A DNA stretch of 64,000 bases from Thermoplasmatales archaeon (GCA_014874365.1 JACWAH010000019.1:100647-164646); one strand, 5' to 3'; positions 25,989-35,182 are shown, numbered from the stretch's first letter. Numbers and translations: made by a program. Notes: a model not told the origin generated them from the sequence alone.

Positions 25989-27001
25989 GTTTAATTCTCA
26001 ATAATACCAGGGAAGTTGTGCGGAAAGAGGAGCTTGAGCTTCTGCTGAAAAATGGGGGCACAGCATATATTGGATTTGAACCTTCAGGCATCCCTACTGT
26101 CGCCACAGGTTTGCTATGGCCAAACAAGATAGCGGAAGTTGCCAGATCAGGCTTGAAAGTGACGGTATTGCTGGCAGACTGGCATGCCATGATAAACGAT
26201 AAGCTAGGAGGAGATCTTGAACGGATTAGGGCGTCGGGAAGATTGATGAAAGCGGTATTCCTGGCAGCGGGAGTTCCTGAATCAGTTGAATTCCTTTGGA
26301 CCTCTGATAACGTAAAATCTCCCGATTACTGGAAAACTCTCCTGGGCGTTGCCAAGGCTGGCACTTTATCCAGAATCAGGAGAGCCCTGCCCATCATGGG
26401 AAGGTCCGAAGACGAGGCAGACAAGGATTTTAGTAAGTATATTTACCCCTTAATGCAGGTCACGGACATAATTTACAACAGATACGACCTTGCAATGGGG
26501 GCGATGGATCAACGACATGCCCACATGCTATGCAGGGATATCCAGGACAGAATGAAGTTGAAAAAGGTAGTTGCATTGCACACTTCGTTGATATCAAGCC
26601 TGAATTCCTCGGGCAGAATGGATTTTGCTTCAACAGGAACTGTAAAAATGTCCAAGAGCGATCCGAATTCCGGTATTTTTGTATTCGATGACCCTGAAAC
26701 TGTGAGAAAGAAGATTTCCAGGGCATTCTGCCCTCCGGAAACTTTGGAAGGCAATTCCCTTACGGACATTGTGCGGATGATCCTCATTCCATATTCTGGC
26801 AGTTTCAGAGTGCTTACTTCTGGAGGTAAGGAAACCGTATTCTCAGGGGTTGGGGAATTTGAGTCTTCCTATAAGGAGGGAAAGATTCATCCAGGTGATC
26901 TCAAAGCAGCAGTGAGTGAGTCGCTAATCATAATGATGAAGCCTTTTGCTGCAGTAAAAGAACGCTTCAGGAGTGAAATTGCAGCAATTATGGGATCATA
27001 G
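25976..27001 (+). CDS. tyrS: Tyrosyl-tRNA synthetase with degenerate HIGH motif
   Basis: A 341-residue class I synthetase of archaeal TyrRS type. AYIGFEPSG, IYPLMQVTDI and GAMDQRHAHM keep the tyrosine-binding residues, KMSKS is intact at 224-228, and the C-terminal FCPPETLEGN and HPGDLKAAV parts are normal. But the HIGH segment, normally (I)HLGH or HIGT after EPSG, reads IPTVAT (residues 39-44): the His and the Gly are lost. ATP activation should suffer unless other residues compensate. It overlaps the nuclease gene and is the last gene of the smc operon. It may be the only TyrRS of the cell or a divergent paralogue. Confidence 0.88.
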   Translation: MDALGLILNNTREVVRKEELELLLKNGGTAYIGFEPSGIPTVATGLLWPNKIAEVARSGLKVTVLLADWHAMINDKLGGDLERIRASGRLMKAVFLAAGVPESVEFLWTSDNVKSPDYWKTLLGVAKAGTLSRIRRALPIMGRSEDEADKDFSKYIYPLMQVTDIIYNRYDLAMGAMDQRHAHMLCRDIQDRMKLKKVVALHTSLISSLNSSGRMDFASTGTVKMSKSDPNSGIFVFDDPETVRKKISRAFCPPETLEGNSLTDIVRMILIPYSGSFRVLTSGGKETVFSGVGEFESSYKEGKIHPGDLKAAVSESLIIMMKPFAAVKERFRSEIAAIMGS

Positions 27002-27052
27002 GCAGGCAGGGTGAACTTGGGCATGCCTGGGTACGTCCTGTAAAATAGAATG

Positions 27053-28069
27053 TCAGAAACCGTCAAGGCTTGTCTGGCTACCTTCAGAGTATTTTTCCTT
27101 AATAGACAGCAAGAATGGCTCAATGCGTTCCCTGGAAAATTGGTGTTCATCACATAAAATCTCTATAGCTTTATTGGAATCCGGGCTCCTAAACTTAATT
27201 TCAGGATTCTCAATAACTGAAGGCGACCTGAAAATGTCTCTAATCTCATCCAGATTCTCGATCACTTGTCCTTTCTCTTTCAGGACCTCTTCAATGCTTC
27301 CATGTTTCTTAATTAATTTGAGTGCGGTTTTAGCGCCGACACGTTCCAGCCCGGAATTAAAATCCGTTCCAACCAATATTCCAATGTCAACAAGCTGTTC
27401 CTGGGTCACTCCGTTTCTGGACAGTGTTTCGCCGAGGTTCATCATTTCCGGGCTGACTGGAACGTAAATATTCCTTCCAGGCACTTTCCGCCTGCTTCCG
27501 GTGGTGAAATTCCTGAATACCCTGTGAGCACCGAATAGAAGACAGTCATAGTCCTGGGAGATAACCCCATAAGCCAGGCCTGTCTTGCACATATAGGAGG
27601 CTTCCCCTTCCCCTTCTGACGGTGCCTGTACATATGGAATCCCAAGGGCATCCAGGAGATCTTTTACTTCCTGGACCATGTCTTTAGTAAGATAGGAGAT
27701 TCTTGCAGACAGAGACCTTATTTTTTCGAGGTCGCCTTTTTCCTTGGCGATCACCAAATCCTCCATCGCTTTCTCCTTGACCTGTATCCTCTCCCGGATA
27801 GTGTTGGCCTTCAGCCTTGAAGGTTTTCCATCAAACACGTATACCGGTTTTATTCCATTTTCAATTAGATTGACACTCCTGTAAAAACATCCCGAGAGGT
27901 GCGACGTTACCCTACCACTGGCGTCCATCAGCGGGGTCCCGTCCGGCTGTCTAACTGAGCTCAGGAACTGGTAAATGATATTATATGCATCAATTGCCAT
28001 TATCCTGCCTTCATATCCCTTCAGTGAAACCTGCTCCTTGAAAACGAGGTCAGAGATATCAACACCCAT
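27053..28069 (-). CDS. fen: Flap endonuclease FEN1
   Basis: A 338-residue structure-specific nuclease. The N-terminal region MGVDISDLV...MAIDAYNIIYQFL, the FDGKPSRLK segment, the acidic internal motif (EGEGEASYM, SQDYDCLLFG), the helix-hairpin-helix region GTDFNSGLERVGAKTALKLI and a C-terminal PCNA-binding PIP box QTSLDGF are all present. It removes 5' flaps in replication and repair. ATG 28069 gives the standard MGVDI start, which must be close to the N-terminus since Gly2 is near the active site; a longer frame reaches 28087. It converges with the TyrRS gene. Confidence 0.96.
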   Translation of the reverse strand: MGVDISDLVFKEQVSLKGYEGRIMAIDAYNIIYQFLSSVRQPDGTPLMDASGRVTSHLSGCFYRSVNLIENGIKPVYVFDGKPSRLKANTIRERIQVKEKAMEDLVIAKEKGDLEKIRSLSARISYLTKDMVQEVKDLLDALGIPYVQAPSEGEGEASYMCKTGLAYGVISQDYDCLLFGAHRVFRNFTTGSRRKVPGRNIYVPVSPEMMNLGETLSRNGVTQEQLVDIGILVGTDFNSGLERVGAKTALKLIKKHGSIEEVLKEKGQVIENLDEIRDIFRSPSVIENPEIKFRSPDSNKAIEILCDEHQFSRERIEPFLLSIKEKYSEGSQTSLDGF

Positions 28070-28366
28070 ATGGCAACATGTCTTCATGGTATTGAAAATA
28101 TATTCTCTATGTTCCCTATTTTCTTAAAATCCAAGCGATCCCTGTGCTTGAAAAGGTATCGCCGAGGCTTTTCTGCACCCCTTCAAAGTTCAGGTAATCC
28201 TGTTTGCAGAAGGTTTATGATATTTGATCAAGGAGGCATGAAAAAAGGTTACGGTAGGAGTTTGTGGAAAACTTCATAATAGGATGAAAGTGAAAATTTA
28301 AAGATCTCTTATTGGAATAATTCTTCCAAATTCTTAATAGACAACATCAACTTTGCACTTTAAGAG

Positions 28367-29635
28367 ATGACTAAACCGACATCGGGAAGAGATGGAAGCT
28401 TTATCAAGGATGCCGAGCCAGGTCAACCCCCAAGGTTCGTATTTAGGAAATTATATTATATTACTCATATAGACAACGTTCTGTCAATTTTAAAGAGCGG
28501 AGTTCTTTCTCACGAACAGATCCTGAGCCGTGGAATAAAATACACTCCTATCTACAGTCCACAAATTATCAGTAGAAGAGAAGGGATAAAAACTCCAGAC
28601 GATGAGTCACTTTGGCATTACGCAAATTTTTACCTCCAACCAAGGAATCCAATGTTATATCAAGTTAGGAGCCTATTAAAAGGAACCGAGAATATTGCAA
28701 TAGTGGCTGCAAGAAGGGGCCCAGCATATAAGGCTGAAGGGGCCCTTATAACCGACGGAAATGCAGCTCACAGCAGTACCACGTTCTACCCAATTAGTAA
28801 AAGGGCCGATGCATTTAAAGTGCTAAGTTCGGTTGATGGATTAGAGTACTGGAAGTCGGAAGATGGCACTAAAAGGATGATAATGGCCGAGATTCTGGTG
28901 CCTAAAGAGTATCCGCATGATTTTTTGGAAACTGTTTATGTGTCAAGCAATGAAAATAAAGAGAAATTAGAACAACAAATGAGGAATGCTGGAGGTAAAC
29001 AATTGCCAGTTATTGCCGACCCTAGAATTTTTTTCGAACCTGAATTTGAATTCAAATTAACTGACAACTTGTCCCTCATTCGAGGGGATATGTTCTTCTC
29101 TTTTATGCAGACGCTCACTGTAAGTGTAAACACCGAGGGGGTAATGGGAAAGGGCCTTGCTTTGAGGGCGAAGTATCAGTTTCCAGATGTATATGTGCAT
29201 TACCAAGACGCTTGTCGTAGTAAGAGGTTGAAGTTAGGGCGCCCAGTTTTATACAAGCGTGAAGGATCGCTAGATTTTGAGCTTGCCGATATACCTAACC
29301 AATTAGATTCTTTGAACAACAATACCTGGTTCCTTCTTTTCGCCACAAAGGACAAGTGGAGACTGCCTGCAAATATTGAAGGCATAAAGGCTGGTTTAGA
29401 ATGGCTGTTGGAGAATTATAAATCCGAAGGAATTAAATCATTGGCAATCCCAGCTTTAGGATGTGGGCTTGGATGGTTGAAATGGAAGGATATGGGACCA
29501 ATACTCTGTAAGGCGCTCTCACAACTCGAAATCCCTGTACAAGTGTTCCTTCCGTCTGAAAGAAAAATTCCCCGGGAACAACTGACTAAAGCATATCTCT
29601 TGGGTGAAGATAAAAAAGACTTATTCAATTACTAA
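28367..29635 (+). CDS. darTG: DarT-DarG fusion: DNA ADP-ribosyltransferase toxin joined to macrodomain antitoxin
   Basis: One 422-residue chain. Residues about 25-225 form a DarT (DUF4433) domain: KLYYITHIDNVLSILKSGVL with His34, YANFYLQPRNPMLYQVRS with Arg93, and IMAEILVPKEYP with Glu175, the places of the NAD-binding His and of the catalytic Arg and Glu of DarT. Residues about 230-400 form a DarG macrodomain: LIRGDMF, SVNTEGVMGKGLALRAKYQFPD with Lys262, and LAIPALGCGLGW. DarT attaches ADP-ribose to thymine bases of DNA and DarG removes it; they are normally two genes. Both active sites look intact. TATA-like TTCTTAATAG is centred about 31 bases before the ATG. It stands alone between fen and a decayed AbiEi gene. 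Confidence 0.85.
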   Translation: MTKPTSGRDGSFIKDAEPGQPPRFVFRKLYYITHIDNVLSILKSGVLSHEQILSRGIKYTPIYSPQIISRREGIKTPDDESLWHYANFYLQPRNPMLYQVRSLLKGTENIAIVAARRGPAYKAEGALITDGNAAHSSTTFYPISKRADAFKVLSSVDGLEYWKSEDGTKRMIMAEILVPKEYPHDFLETVYVSSNENKEKLEQQMRNAGGKQLPVIADPRIFFEPEFEFKLTDNLSLIRGDMFFSFMQTLTVSVNTEGVMGKGLALRAKYQFPDVYVHYQDACRSKRLKLGRPVLYKREGSLDFELADIPNQLDSLNNNTWFLLFATKDKWRLPANIEGIKAGLEWLLENYKSEGIKSLAIPALGCGLGWLKWKDMGPILCKALSQLEIPVQVFLPSERKIPREQLTKAYLLGEDKKDLFNY

Positions 29636-29749
29636 GAATATTCAACCGGGTGTGGATCAATCCGTTCCAAAATCATTAGTTTACTGTGGCCTGATACTTT
29701 CGTTAAACCAAGTCGTGAACGGCATTAAAAGGAGTATTTCGTGAAAATA

Positions 29750-30180
29750 CTTGAATGAATTTATCAGTAACTCCCGAGCGGACCTGCATTTAGTGGTTGG
29801 CGAAGAACGATTGTTTGTGGAAAGAATAGGTGATTCCATCGAATAACAAGGATCCCTTTTTTCAGAGCCTTCGGAGAATTGGGCGCATACATAAGGTTTC
29901 TAGTGGTCACTACGCGTTCCACGATGAGATTCAACATGTTTGTTTTGTGTTCTTACCATTTACCTTCGGCCCTGAAGACGCGTTTTTTTTGTGGAAAGCA
30001 TGGAATCAAGAAGCAAATCCTGCAGTCATGTCACCCATGAGAAGTAGAAATATGAAAAGGCAGTTCGATTCAAGGAGTTATATCAGTAGGTGAACAATCC
30101 GAAGCCTGTTTTTTTTTGGTTCTTAGGTGATGAAGTATGAGCAGTTCTCTGATCTCGTGCCAGGTACTAAGTAGAACTTC
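29750..30180 (+). pseudogene. Decayed AbiEi-type antitoxin gene
   Basis: The frame 29830-30093 reads GRIHKVSSGHYAFHDEIQHV and PFTFGPEDAFFLWKAWNQEANP, collinear with the intact AbiEi-like protein at 58553-59140 (QRIHRITKGSYTFHEEVQFV, PFYYGLEDALTLRGIWGQQTNP). The N-terminal part (EFISNSRADLHLVVGEERLF) is in another frame before 29830 and the sequence after 30093 has stops, so there are at least two frame breaks. No AbiEii partner is left beside it. Confidence 0.7.
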
Positions 30181-30445
30181 GTAGTTTTGCCTACTTCAAT
30201 GACAGGATTCCAGCATTGGCAACAACAAAGTCAATCAAAGCGTCAAATAAGGCTAAGCCTGGCCAATATACCGATAATATACTGGAGCATATAAAAATCC
30301 GGCTAAAACCCGTGATTTCCGCGTAAAGGAATCACGCTTCAAGAGTTAATTCTCACCTTTATTATTGCTAAGTTAGTTTCAGGCGCCCTGTTGCAGAAAA
30401 CTCCTGGTGCCAATCTCGCTAAACTTCTTTCATTTCTTTTGGGCC
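30181..30445. other. Gap with promoter-like element and hairpin
   Basis: No convincing gene. A TATA-like GCATATAAAA at about 30286-30295 is followed by a hairpin CGTGATTTCC/GGAATCACG (30311-30337, one bulged T, 7-base loop). The spacing of about 25-28 bases would place transcription start at the hairpin, so a small RNA is possible. A short frame encoding a Lys-rich peptide ends inside the hairpin and may be chance. Confidence 0.3.
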
Positions 30446-31150
30446 TTATGCAGGAAGGCATTCCAGGCCGTATCCTGTGATCCTAAAATACGTGGATTGG
30501 CCTTCCATTGAAGATCTATGCTTCAATATTTCCACTTTCCTTTTAGATTCCGGTAGCTTGGTAACTTTGTATATCGCCTTTACTGAATGATCGATCACGT
30601 AGCCGCCAAACGGTTCCAGCGCACCAGTTTGAATGTCCTGATAAATCTGGTTTGTAATCAACACTGCACAATCGGCCTTGGACAGAATTGACATCAATAT
30701 TGCCATCTGTTTCTGCATGTTGCTTGTTCTTCCAGGCGCGTCATTGCTCTTTTCCAACCTGAAATATTCGGTGAATGAGTCAATCACAATCAGGTCTGGT
30801 ACCATCTGTTTCCTGTCCAGATTTCGTTCCACGCGAAGAAGTGTCAATTCCTGATCCTCAAGTGACTTTATCCTGTATAGATAGAGCCTTTTCAGGTCCC
30901 CTGTCATCGACGATGATAACTGCCTGATGCGCTCAGTTGAGACCCCTTCTGTATCAAGATAGATAACGCTTTTACCTGCCGATAGCACTGAGAGGGAGAA
31001 TATAAGGGACAGGTTTGTTTTACCTCCACCACCTTCACCGTAAACTTCAGTTATTATTCCTTTTTCTAGCCCACCCGAAAAAATTGCATCGATGCATGAG
31101 ATTCCGGAACTAATTTTTTCTTCAGTGCGTGAAGTATCCACCCTATCCAT
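30446..31150 (-). CDS. radB: DNA repair and recombination protein RadB
   Basis: A RecA-fold ATPase of 234 residues without the N-terminal domain of RadA, as usual for RadB. Walker A reads GEGGGGKTN, LIVIDS is Walker B, and LITNQIYQD is the late conserved segment. RadB assists RadA in homologous recombination. It is the last gene of proS-HAD-radB on the minus strand; only one base separates it from the HAD gene. Confidence 0.92.
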   Translation of the reverse strand: MDRVDTSRTEEKISSGISCIDAIFSGGLEKGIITEVYGEGGGGKTNLSLIFSLSVLSAGKSVIYLDTEGVSTERIRQLSSSMTGDLKRLYLYRIKSLEDQELTLLRVERNLDRKQMVPDLIVIDSFTEYFRLEKSNDAPGRTSNMQKQMAILMSILSKADCAVLITNQIYQDIQTGALEPFGGYVIDHSVKAIYKVTKLPESKRKVEILKHRSSMEGQSTYFRITGYGLECLPA

Positions 31151-31151
31151 G

Positions 31152-31814
31152 TTAAGCCCTACTCAGCAGCGAAATTATTGCAGTTGCAGCGTCCATCAGA
31201 TTGTCAGAGTTTATGACTATATCACAGTATGCGTTAATTTCGGGTTCGGTTGAATTGAAGGAAATTGAGTATTTTGATTCCTTGAACATCGATAGATCTA
31301 TCCTGGCATCTCCCACTGCCGCCGTTCTTTCTTTTGGAATTGAGTATTTCTGCTGCAGCTTCCTTACAATTATGTCCTTTTGTTCTGGAAGGACTACCGG
31401 TTCGCCATCGGGCAGAAGCGTTCCGGACGAGTCATACCTCAATTTATTGGCGTACACTTCGTCAAACAGGCCAATTTTCCTGATTATATCCGCAAGTTCT
31501 GACAAGCCGCCAGATACTATTGACAACAGCAACCCCTCTTCTCTGAGCCTCTTTGTGGCGGCATTTATTCCTTTTGTCAGGGATATTTCTGACATTACCG
31601 AAATTATGTCGCTGTTTTTTAGATCAGCTTTTGCCGACAGCCATAATGCTGTATCTCTCTTTATGAATTCATGATAAGAGATGTTTCCTCCCCTGTAAGC
31701 CTTCAGGTTTGCACTGTTGTCTGTGCCCAGGAATTCATTCACAGCCCTCCATGAACTCCTGTGGCTTGTTAGAACCCCATCCATGTCAAATAAAGCGAGG
31801 CCAGTGAAGTGCAT
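31152..31814 (-). CDS. HAD-superfamily phosphatase (phosphoserine phosphatase-like)
   Basis: This 220-residue protein has HAD motif I FDMDGVLT (both Asp present), motif II as SIVSGG, a Lys before VLPEQKDIIVRKL and motif IV VGDARIDLSMF. The cap inserted after motif I (SWRAVNEFLG... SYHEFIKRD) resembles phosphoserine phosphatase. Serine synthesis is therefore likely but the substrate is not certain. It lies between proS and radB with gaps of 5 and 1 bases. Confidence 0.8.
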   Translation of the reverse strand: MHFTGLALFDMDGVLTSHRSSWRAVNEFLGTDNSANLKAYRGGNISYHEFIKRDTALWLSAKADLKNSDIISVMSEISLTKGINAATKRLREEGLLLSIVSGGLSELADIIRKIGLFDEVYANKLRYDSSGTLLPDGEPVVLPEQKDIIVRKLQQKYSIPKERTAAVGDARIDLSMFKESKYSISFNSTEPEINAYCDIVINSDNLMDAATAIISLLSRA

Positions 31815-31819
31815 TCAAA

Positions 31820-33214
31820 TCAATAGGTCCTGGAGAACATCGATCGGTCCCCGCTCTCCTTGCAGACAATGCACTTTCCCTTGCCAGGGTGGGATACAGA
31901 CACTCCGAGACATGGCTTTTCTGTTGCCGCTTCAATTTTGTCCGAACATTCCCTCTTGCCGCACCAGTATGCGAAATAAGCAGCCTGTCCCTTCATCTCC
32001 TCCAAAGTCTTAGCCTCCTTTACGTTCTCCTTAAGTACCTTTCCAGACCGTTCACTTAAGCTTGAAAAGTGTTCTTTCAGGGATTTTTTTACAGATTCCT
32101 CAAGATTCATAAGATCATAAGTTTTCTTCCCCTTAATTCCCCTGACGGAAATTGTCAGGGTGTTTCCCTGCACTTCTCTTTCTCCCACCTCAATTCGTGC
32201 CGGAACTCCTTTCATCTCCCAGTAATTGTATTTCCACCCTGGTGTGTAATTATCTCTCAGGTCAAGTTTTACTCTAAGTCCCGCAGATTTGAGAATATCG
32301 TGTATTTTCTTTGAATATGCATTTACATCTGCCTTTTCAGTTGGTATAGGAACCACAATAACCTGTACAGGGGCAATGTCCGGCGGGAATATCAGTCCTT
32401 TATCATCGCCATGGATGCCGATGAGTGCGCCGAGAAGGCGTTCGCTCATTCCGTAAGTAGTCTGGGAAACGTATCTCTGCTCACCGTTTAGATCCGTGTA
32501 CTTGATGTCGTATGTGCGCGAGAAATTTTCCCCGTACTGGTGCATGGTAGCAACCTGCAAAGTTCTTCCATCCGGCATAATGGAATCCACTGCCAGAGAG
32601 TACTGTGCACCTGGAAACTTGTCCCAGTCCGGCCTCCTATTTATCACGCTGGGAATCTGGAAAAGCGAGTTCAGCTTGCTCCATATCTCCATATAAGCTG
32701 TGATCTGTTTCTCTGCGTCCTGGAAATCCGCGTGTGCAGTGTGTGCTTCGTAGAAACGGAATTCCCTCATGCGCAAAAAGGATCTCGTGTGTTTTGTCTC
32801 GTATCTATAAACACTGCAGATTTGAAAGACCTTCTTCGGCAGGTCTGCATGGTTCCTGATCCAAAGCGAGAACATAGGATAAATGGCAGATTCACTGGTT
32901 GGGCGAAGAGAAAGCTCTATGTCCAGTTGCTCCTTCCCAGTTCTGGTAACCCAATATAGCTGCCCTTCGAAGCCTTTGAGGTGTTCAAACTCAACTTCAA
33001 GCTGGTTTCTAGTTATTAATACCGGAAAACCAACTTCTTCTATTTCAGCCTCTTCGTTGTACTGCCTCGTGGCTGCGTCAATAAGGTTCATTGCTTTTAA
33101 TCCATAAGGGAGCCATACATTCATCCCTTTCACAGGATAACGTTTGTCGCTGAGTTCAGCAGATTCGAGTATTTCGTTATACCATTCGCTGAAGTCCTTT
33201 TTCTTTGCTTGCAT
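31820..33214 (-). CDS. proS: Prolyl-tRNA synthetase (archaeal/eukaryotic type)
   Basis: A class II synthetase of 464 residues. SLRPTSESAIYPMFSLWIR contains the TSE proline-binding loop, VYRYETKHTRSFLRMREF is motif 2, and GMSERLLGALIGIHGDDKGLI is motif 3. An anticodon-binding domain (VQVIVVPIP) and a C-terminal zinc-type domain with WCGKRECSDKI and CIVCKESG follow, ending in SRTY, where the terminal Tyr is a family trait. A TATA-like element on the minus strand is centred at 33244. Confidence 0.96.
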   Translation of the reverse strand: MQAKKKDFSEWYNEILESAELSDKRYPVKGMNVWLPYGLKAMNLIDAATRQYNEEAEIEEVGFPVLITRNQLEVEFEHLKGFEGQLYWVTRTGKEQLDIELSLRPTSESAIYPMFSLWIRNHADLPKKVFQICSVYRYETKHTRSFLRMREFRFYEAHTAHADFQDAEKQITAYMEIWSKLNSLFQIPSVINRRPDWDKFPGAQYSLAVDSIMPDGRTLQVATMHQYGENFSRTYDIKYTDLNGEQRYVSQTTYGMSERLLGALIGIHGDDKGLIFPPDIAPVQVIVVPIPTEKADVNAYSKKIHDILKSAGLRVKLDLRDNYTPGWKYNYWEMKGVPARIEVGEREVQGNTLTISVRGIKGKKTYDLMNLEESVKKSLKEHFSSLSERSGKVLKENVKEAKTLEEMKGQAAYFAYWCGKRECSDKIEAATEKPCLGVSVSHPGKGKCIVCKESGDRSMFSRTY

Positions 33215-33382
33215 CTGTGAACTTGCAGTGTTAGCAAGATTAAAAAATTGATCTCAGAAGGAAGCCTTTAGGGTGCATTGTTAAGGCGATATTCAATCGC
33301 AATCGGCTCCTCCTTGAACAAACATTGTTGATGCGTAGAAAGAACCTTCCGGATACTGTTTCTGTGAAATCACATAACGTTA

Positions 33383-34633
33383 ATGATCCTGGCAGGTCCT
33401 GAAAATGAATTATACCGATTTGGACATGCCCTATACATGCCCAAAGGTAATGATGAGAAGACAGATTTTTTGATCAAGACTGCAAAGAGACTCCTCAGAA
33501 TTATTGCGATTTCTCCTTCCAGCGGTGGAAAAGGGGAAGGCGAGAAAGCGGAAGAAGTGGTAAAAATACTGAATGAACTTGGCTATGATGGAGTTCAAAG
33601 AATAGACGTGAAAGATGATAAGGATGTCACAAGACCAAATCTTTACCTTAAAATTGGCAACCATGAAAAAACTTTGTGGATTATTTCACATTTAGACACA
33701 GTTCCTATTGGTGACAGAAAGCTCTGGAAATACGATCCTTTTGACGCTACAGTCGATGGCGATAGAATCTACGGAAGAGGTTCCGGTGATAATGGCCAGG
33801 GGATATTTACTTCGCTGTTATTATTGAAATACCTTGAAAAGGAGAGGATGAAATATACTCTTGGCCTTGCATTTGTTTCCGATGAAGAGACCGGCAGCAA
33901 ATACGGTATTACACCATTGATCGAAAACAAGGTTTTCAGGAAGGACGACCTGATCCTTGTCCCTGATTCAGGTGACGAAAAGGGCATAAATATTGAGATT
34001 GCCGAAAAAACAGTGCTATGGCTAAGATTTATAGTCGAGGGGAAACAGGGACATGGAAGCAGGCCGGATATCTCGGTCAATGCCTTCCTGGAGGCAAGCA
34101 AACTGGTCCAGATCCTTGAGAAATCGCTCAACGATACATATACTGATAAGGACGAACTTTTCACTCCAAGTTATTCGACCTTCGTACCAACCAGGCACGA
34201 GGAAAATGTACAGAACATAAATACCATTCCTGGAAGGGATATTTTCTACTTTGACTGCAGAATCCTTCCAAAATACGATCCAGATCTGGTAATGGATCAC
34301 ATCTCAAGAGTCATCAATACATTTGAGGCAGACAAAAAAGTTACCGTAAAAGTGGAAGTAGTGCAGCGCGAGGAATCCAGTCCTGTCATATACAGGGAAG
34401 CGGAGATAATGAAGCTGCTTTCCGATGCAATCCTGAAGAAGAGAGGGATCAAAACGGAATTAATTGGGATCGGCGGGCAGACCTTTGCGAACCACATTAG
34501 AAAGGATGGGATACCTGCTGCCGTTTGGAGCACAGCGGATGAAAGTGCATATCATCAGGCGAATGAATTCTGCACGATATCCTATATCCTGAAAGATCTT
34601 GAGGTACTGGAAAGCATCCTGTACAGTGAATAA
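33383..34633 (+). CDS. M20 family metallopeptidase (ArgE/DapE-like)
   Basis: A 416-residue two-zinc enzyme. SHLDTVP holds the first metal His and Asp, GRGSGDNGQG the bridging Asp, SDEETGS the catalytic Glu pair, PDSGDEKG the next ligand and, near the end, ADESAYHQANE the last His. EGKQGHGSRPD lies in the dimerisation lid. Members hydrolyse amide bonds in N-acyl amino acids or dipeptides; the substrate is not clear. The frame starts at ATG 33383 but ATG 33437 is also possible. It ends one base before nadM on the other strand. Confidence 0.86.
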   Translation: MILAGPENELYRFGHALYMPKGNDEKTDFLIKTAKRLLRIIAISPSSGGKGEGEKAEEVVKILNELGYDGVQRIDVKDDKDVTRPNLYLKIGNHEKTLWIISHLDTVPIGDRKLWKYDPFDATVDGDRIYGRGSGDNGQGIFTSLLLLKYLEKERMKYTLGLAFVSDEETGSKYGITPLIENKVFRKDDLILVPDSGDEKGINIEIAEKTVLWLRFIVEGKQGHGSRPDISVNAFLEASKLVQILEKSLNDTYTDKDELFTPSYSTFVPTRHEENVQNINTIPGRDIFYFDCRILPKYDPDLVMDHISRVINTFEADKKVTVKVEVVQREESSPVIYREAEIMKLLSDAILKKRGIKTELIGIGGQTFANHIRKDGIPAAVWSTADESAYHQANEFCTISYILKDLEVLESILYSE

Positions 34634-35143
34634 TCAGTGATCATCCATCGCCAGATCTCTTAACCTCTGCACACCATCTATTTCTTTGATGACCTCGAAT
34701 ACCTGCTCTGGCACATCCTTTTCCCATTTCTTTCCAGAAAGCATTTTTGCCCTTACGCTGGTACCGGACCAGTCGTCCCGGTTCATCATTTTTACCGATT
34801 TGACGCTATATTTTTTCTCGAGAAATAACCTCCTTACCAGCGGGTTGTTTGTATATACATTGTCAAACCTCGGTGTAAGAGCCTCTACATGCGCAACCCA
34901 AAGCGGGTTCGAATTTACGTCCTCGATTGGGACAAGATAGAAATTTGTTATTCCCTTAGCCTCAAGGCTCTTGGAGATCATTAGGTGCCTCTCGCCGGCG
35001 GTAAAAGGATCCCGTAGCGTGTGGGAATATTGGGCACTCCCAATTCCGACGATAAGGGACTCATGACTTTTTATGATTCTCTTGATAATCTCAAGGTGAC
35101 CGTTATGGAATGGTTGGAAGCGCCCTACAATGAGTGCACGCAT
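34634..35143 (-). CDS. nadM: Nicotinamide-nucleotide adenylyltransferase (archaeal NadM)
   Basis: 169 residues of the nucleotidyltransferase superfamily: GRFQPFHNGH at the N-terminus contains the HxGH motif, GIGSAQYSHTLRDPFTAGER is the archaeal NadM segment, and DDWSGTSVRAKMLSG matches the ISSTxxR motif. It makes NAD from NMN and ATP. TATA CCTTTTATATC (minus) is centred 25 bases before the ATG at 35143. Confidence 0.95.
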   Translation of the reverse strand: MRALIVGRFQPFHNGHLEIIKRIIKSHESLIVGIGSAQYSHTLRDPFTAGERHLMISKSLEAKGITNFYLVPIEDVNSNPLWVAHVEALTPRFDNVYTNNPLVRRLFLEKKYSVKSVKMMNRDDWSGTSVRAKMLSGKKWEKDVPEQVFEVIKEIDGVQRLRDLAMDDH

Positions 35144-35182
35144 CGCTGTGAGATGACTATGTAGATATAAAAGGTTCCCGAC

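Noticed and set aside
28070..28279. 69-codon frame between fen and darTG
   Set aside because: No family, it starts across the fen 5' end and lacks a promoter or ribosome binding site.
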